A DNA stretch of 64,000 nucleotides from positions 62,001-126,000 of the forward strand of contig NZ_JAUSVX010000008.1 in the NCBI RefSeq assembly GCF_030814995.1, written 5' to 3'. This document shows, piece by piece, positions 61,813 to 64,000 of this stretch (positions are counted from its first letter, which is position 1; the number at the start of each line of letters is the position of its first letter). Below the pieces are notes generated by a model. The model was given only the letters and a program-made list of their open reading frames with translations. It had not been told where the DNA came from and ran no database searches. A program made the translations under genes and the position numbers. The stretch is from Labrys wisconsinensis. GTDB taxonomy: Bacteria > Pseudomonadota > Alphaproteobacteria > Rhizobiales > Labraceae.

Positions 61813-61873
61813 TTCGCGACCTCGTCGCGAACATCTTCGCGACGTCATTGCACCTTCGCGACCTCGTCGCGAA
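61813..61873. promoter_or_regulatory. Pair of identical 19-bp palindromic sites
   Basis: TTCGCGACCTCGTCGCGAA occurs at 61813-61831 and 61855-61873, start to start 42 bp, about four helical turns. Each is a perfect dyad TTCGCGAC/GTCGCGAA around CTC. A third half-site TTCGCGACGTC begins at 61836. They lie in the gap before the PfkB kinase gene and could bind a LacI-type or similar dimeric regulator, or form an mRNA structure. Confidence 0.5.
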
Positions 61874-61907
61874 TGGGAGGGCGCGGCCCGAGGGCCGCGC
61901 CGGCGCC

Positions 61908-62927
61908 TCAGCCCTTCAGCACGGCCTCGGTGACGACGTCGTCGTCGGCGAGGTCGCGGGTGGGCTTGATGTCCTGCCTCTGCAGGGCGCCGTGATAGGC
62001 GCGGACGGCTTCCGACGGCGCGAGATTGCCGGAGGCGACCTCGCGCATGGTGGCGACCATGTCGAGGGGGCTCTCGGCCAGGTTGATCTTGCGGCCGAAC
62101 AGGGCGACGCGGGCGCCGTATCTCTCGGCCTGGGCCAGGAGCTCGAAGCAGTCGCGGGTGGTGCCGGCGCCGCCGCCGAGCACGCCGACGATGACGCCGG
62201 GATCAAAGCCGGCGAGCTCCTCCAGGGCCTTGGGGCCGTTATAGGCGATCTTGAGGAATTCGGGGCGCTGGGCCTGGGTGACGCCGGCGATGCAGCGCAG
62301 GATGCAATCGTTGACGTAATGGGGCAGGAGGGCGGGGTCGATGCCGGTGTCGACATTGGGGTTGAAGACTTCGAGGAAGTACTTGAACCGGTTGGCGGAG
62401 GCGTCGGCGCGGAAGGCGGAGAAGGCCTCGAGCGAGGCATAGTCGGCGTCGAGGTCGTTGTTGAAGGTGATGGAATAGAGGCCGAGGTCGGTGCCGACGA
62501 TGGGCTGGCCTGGGGCTGGTGCGTCCGTCCCGGTGGCGACGTGGGAGAGCGAGGCGGAGCGGAAGGGGCGCGAGGGCCGCTTGGCGTAGGTGGCGCCGCG
62601 CATCACCCAGATGTCGGTGGTGTCGTTGGCGCGGATGGCGGGCTTGACCTTGCTGGTCCGGAACACGCCGCGCTGGTGCAGCGCCTCCAGGTTGGAGGCC
62701 GAGGTCAGCATGATGTCGACCACGTCCTGCTCGACGATCGCCTGGATCTGATCGAGGAACTCGGCGCGGGTGCGATAGCGCGACCAGCTGCCGTCCCGGG
62801 CGCGGTTGGGACCGGTCGAGGTCAGGCTCGGGCCCATGTCGCCGTCCTTGGCGTCGGCGATGATGAAGTCGGAGCGGGTGTAACGGCCGGCCCGGATCCG
62901 GGCGAGCTTCTCGTCGGCGCGCGTCAT
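61908..62927 (-). CDS. Aldolase-like TIM-barrel protein (DeoC/FbaB/LacD type)
   Basis: A 339-residue protein, probably a class I sugar-phosphate aldolase. Segments include VEQDVVDIMLTSASNLEALHQRGVF, NRFKYFLEVFNPNVDTG, FLKIAYNGPKALEEL (a Lys that could be the Schiff-base residue) and GVIVGVLGGGAGTTRDCFELLAQAERYGARVALFGRKIN. The last resembles the phosphate-binding end of DeoC/LacD barrels. It is encoded between the binding-protein and PfkB genes. The substrate is unknown. Confidence 0.75.
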   Translation of the reverse strand: MTRADEKLARIRAGRYTRSDFIIADAKDGDMGPSLTSTGPNRARDGSWSRYRTRAEFLDQIQAIVEQDVVDIMLTSASNLEALHQRGVFRTSKVKPAIRANDTTDIWVMRGATYAKRPSRPFRSASLSHVATGTDAPAPGQPIVGTDLGLYSITFNNDLDADYASLEAFSAFRADASANRFKYFLEVFNPNVDTGIDPALLPHYVNDCILRCIAGVTQAQRPEFLKIAYNGPKALEELAGFDPGVIVGVLGGGAGTTRDCFELLAQAERYGARVALFGRKINLAESPLDMVATMREVASGNLAPSEAVRAYHGALQRQDIKPTRDLADDDVVTEAVLKG

Positions 62928-62954
62928 GATGATCCTCGTTCTCTACGGTCGAGA

Positions 62955-62976
62955 GGGAGCGGCCGTGGCCGCTCCC
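62955..62976. other. Strong hairpin between binding-protein and aldolase-like genes
   Basis: GGGAGCGGCC and its exact reverse complement, separated by only GT. Like the palindrome at 32767-32790 it follows a sugar-binding-protein gene and probably protects its mRNA end. Confidence 0.85.
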
Positions 62977-63020
62977 CCGAAGGCTCTATTGGCGGGTGGG
63001 CAGCCGGTCTGCCGGGTGCC

Positions 63021-64000
63021 TCAGCCCCAGCACTTCTTCAGGCCTTCCTCCACCGAGATGGAGGGGACGCCGTCGACCGGCTTGTCGGTGACCAGCGACA
63101 CGCCGGTGTTGAAGAAGTCGAGGCCGGGGGTCTTCTCCGGCTTCTTGCCTTCCTTGGCGAAGGCGACCACCGCCTCGACGCCCATGGACGCCATCAGCAG
63201 CGGATATTGCTGGGAGGTGGCGCCGATGACGCCGTCCTTGACGTTCTTGACGCCCGGGCAGCCGCCGTCGACCGAGACGATCAGCACGTCCTTCTCCCGG
63301 CCCACGGCCTTCAGCGCCTCGTAGGCGCCGGCGGCGGTCGGCTCGTTGATGGTGTAGACGACGTTCACGCCCGGCTCCTTCTGCAGGAGGTTCTCCATGC
63401 CGGTGCGGCCGCCTTCCTCGGCGCCCTTGCCCCACTGGTGGCCGACGATGCGCGGATCGTCCTCGTCGCCGTAGCGGTTCGGATTCTTGATGTCGATGCC
63501 GAAGCCCTTCATGAAGCCCTGGTCGCGCAGCAGGTCGACGGTCGGCTGGCTTTCGATGGCGTCGAGGAAGGCGATCTTCGCGTCCTTCGCCTTGTCGCCG
63601 AGCGTGCCCTTGGCCCAGGCGCCGATCAGCTCGCCCGCCTTGAGATTGTCGGTGGCGAAGGTGGCGTCGGCGGAATCGATCGGGTCGAGCGGCGTGTCGA
63701 GGGCGATCACCAGCACGCCGGCGTCGCGTGCCTTCTTGATGGTCGGCACGATCGCCTTGGTGTCGCTCGGGGTGATCAGGATGCCCTTGGCACCGGAGGC
63801 GACGAGATTCTCCACCGCGGCGACCTGGGCGTCGTTGTCGCCGTCATACTTGCCGGCGAAGGCCTGGAAGTCGACCCCGAGCTCCTTGGCCTTGGCCTCG
63901 GCGCCTTCCTTCATCTTGGCGAAGAAGGGGTTGGTGTTGGTCTTGGTGATCAAGCCGATCAGGATCTTGTCGGCGGCATAGGCCGAGCCGCTCATCAGCG
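63021..64000 (-). CDS. Sugar ABC transporter substrate-binding protein, FrcB-like (N-terminus cut by window edge)
   Basis: A periplasmic sugar-binding protein. The visible part begins in the signal-peptide end ([17 protein letters not shown]) and covers the whole mature domain: [81 protein letters not shown] and [21 protein letters not shown]. This is close in style to FrcB (fructose/ribose/mannose). The first codons lie beyond 64000; an internal ATG at 63995 is not the true start because it would cut the signal peptide. It leads the aldolase and kinase genes, with the hairpin at 62955-62976 between. Confidence 0.92.
   Translation of the reverse strand, partial: LMSGSAYAADKILIGLITKTNTNPFFAKMKEGAEAKAKELGVDFQAFAGKYDGDNDAQVAAVENLVASGAKGILITPSDTKAIVPTIKKARDAGVLVIALDTPLDPIDSADATFATDNLKAGELIGAWAKGTLGDKAKDAKIAFLDAIESQPTVDLLRDQGFMKGFGIDIKNPNRYGDEDDPRIVGHQWGKGAEEGGRTGMENLLQKEPGVNVVYTINEPTAAGAYEALKAVGREKDVLIVSVDGGCPGVKNVKDGVIGATSQQYPLLMASMGVEAVVAFAKEGKKPEKTPGLDFFNTGVSLVTDKPVDGVPSISVEEGLKKCWG

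Overview
The window is GC-rich chromosomal DNA of an alphaproteobacterium, most likely from the Hyphomicrobiales (Rhizobiales). Order-typical markers support this: TrcR (DUF1013), RcdA (DUF1465), DUF1192, two YdcH/DUF465 proteins, OpgD, a His-rich CobW, a MocE-type Rieske ferredoxin and an rpoH with its RpoH box. There are no rRNA genes, no CRISPR array and no recognisable prophage or transposase. One tRNA gene, tRNA-Glu(CTC), is present. The genus cannot be fixed from this sequence.

Layout. 1-5.1 kb: a truncated NMT1/THI5-like binding protein, a RidA-like protein, a CobW / WD40 / small-protein group, a TPR lipoprotein and rpsU. 5.1-14 kb: purK-purE, opgD, aldo/keto reductase plus alkyladenine glycosylase, rcdA, a candidate sRNA, DUF1192, quinone oxidoreductase, GST and a membrane-anchored AraC regulator. 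14-18.4 kb: an HlyD / ATPase / FtsX / FtsX exporter. 18.4-25 kb: an accessory stretch of small orphan genes, a paralogous pair of small membrane proteins and a 407-bp direct repeat whose second copy runs into the 3' end of tRNA-Glu. 25-27.4 kb: an RluD-like pseudouridine synthase and rpoH.

27.4-37.5 kb is the most distinctive metabolic region. It is a long leftward operon resembling the rhizopine (moc) genes: Gfo/Idh dehydrogenase, TIM-barrel isomerase, sugar ABC transporter, DUF4432 epimerase, membrane di-iron MocD-like oxygenase, MocE ferredoxin and a degenerate PanB-fold protein. A divergent LacI-type regulator sits at its head, with a promoter/operator between them. I infer uptake and oxidative catabolism of a modified, possibly O-methylated, cyclitol or sugar.

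37.5-45 kb: a membrane protein, purA, a creatininase-family hydrolase, an MFS transporter, a TSUP exporter and a TadG-like protein with a cysteine-periodic insertion. 45.4-51.2 kb: a GtrB-type polyprenyl-phosphate glycosyltransferase followed by three tandem paralogous GT-C-like membrane proteins, which look like a cell-surface glycan modification module. 51.2-57.4 kb: acyl-CoA synthetase, a Pro-rich secreted protein, two DUF465 proteins, an alpha/beta-hydrolase remnant, a TTC38-like TPR protein and trcR. 57.5-64 kb: a leftward sugar catabolic group (FrcB-like binding protein, DeoC/LacD-like aldolase, PfkB kinase, xylulokinase-like kinase), then a DmpA-type peptidase that reads in frame with an upstream SEL1-repeat segment.
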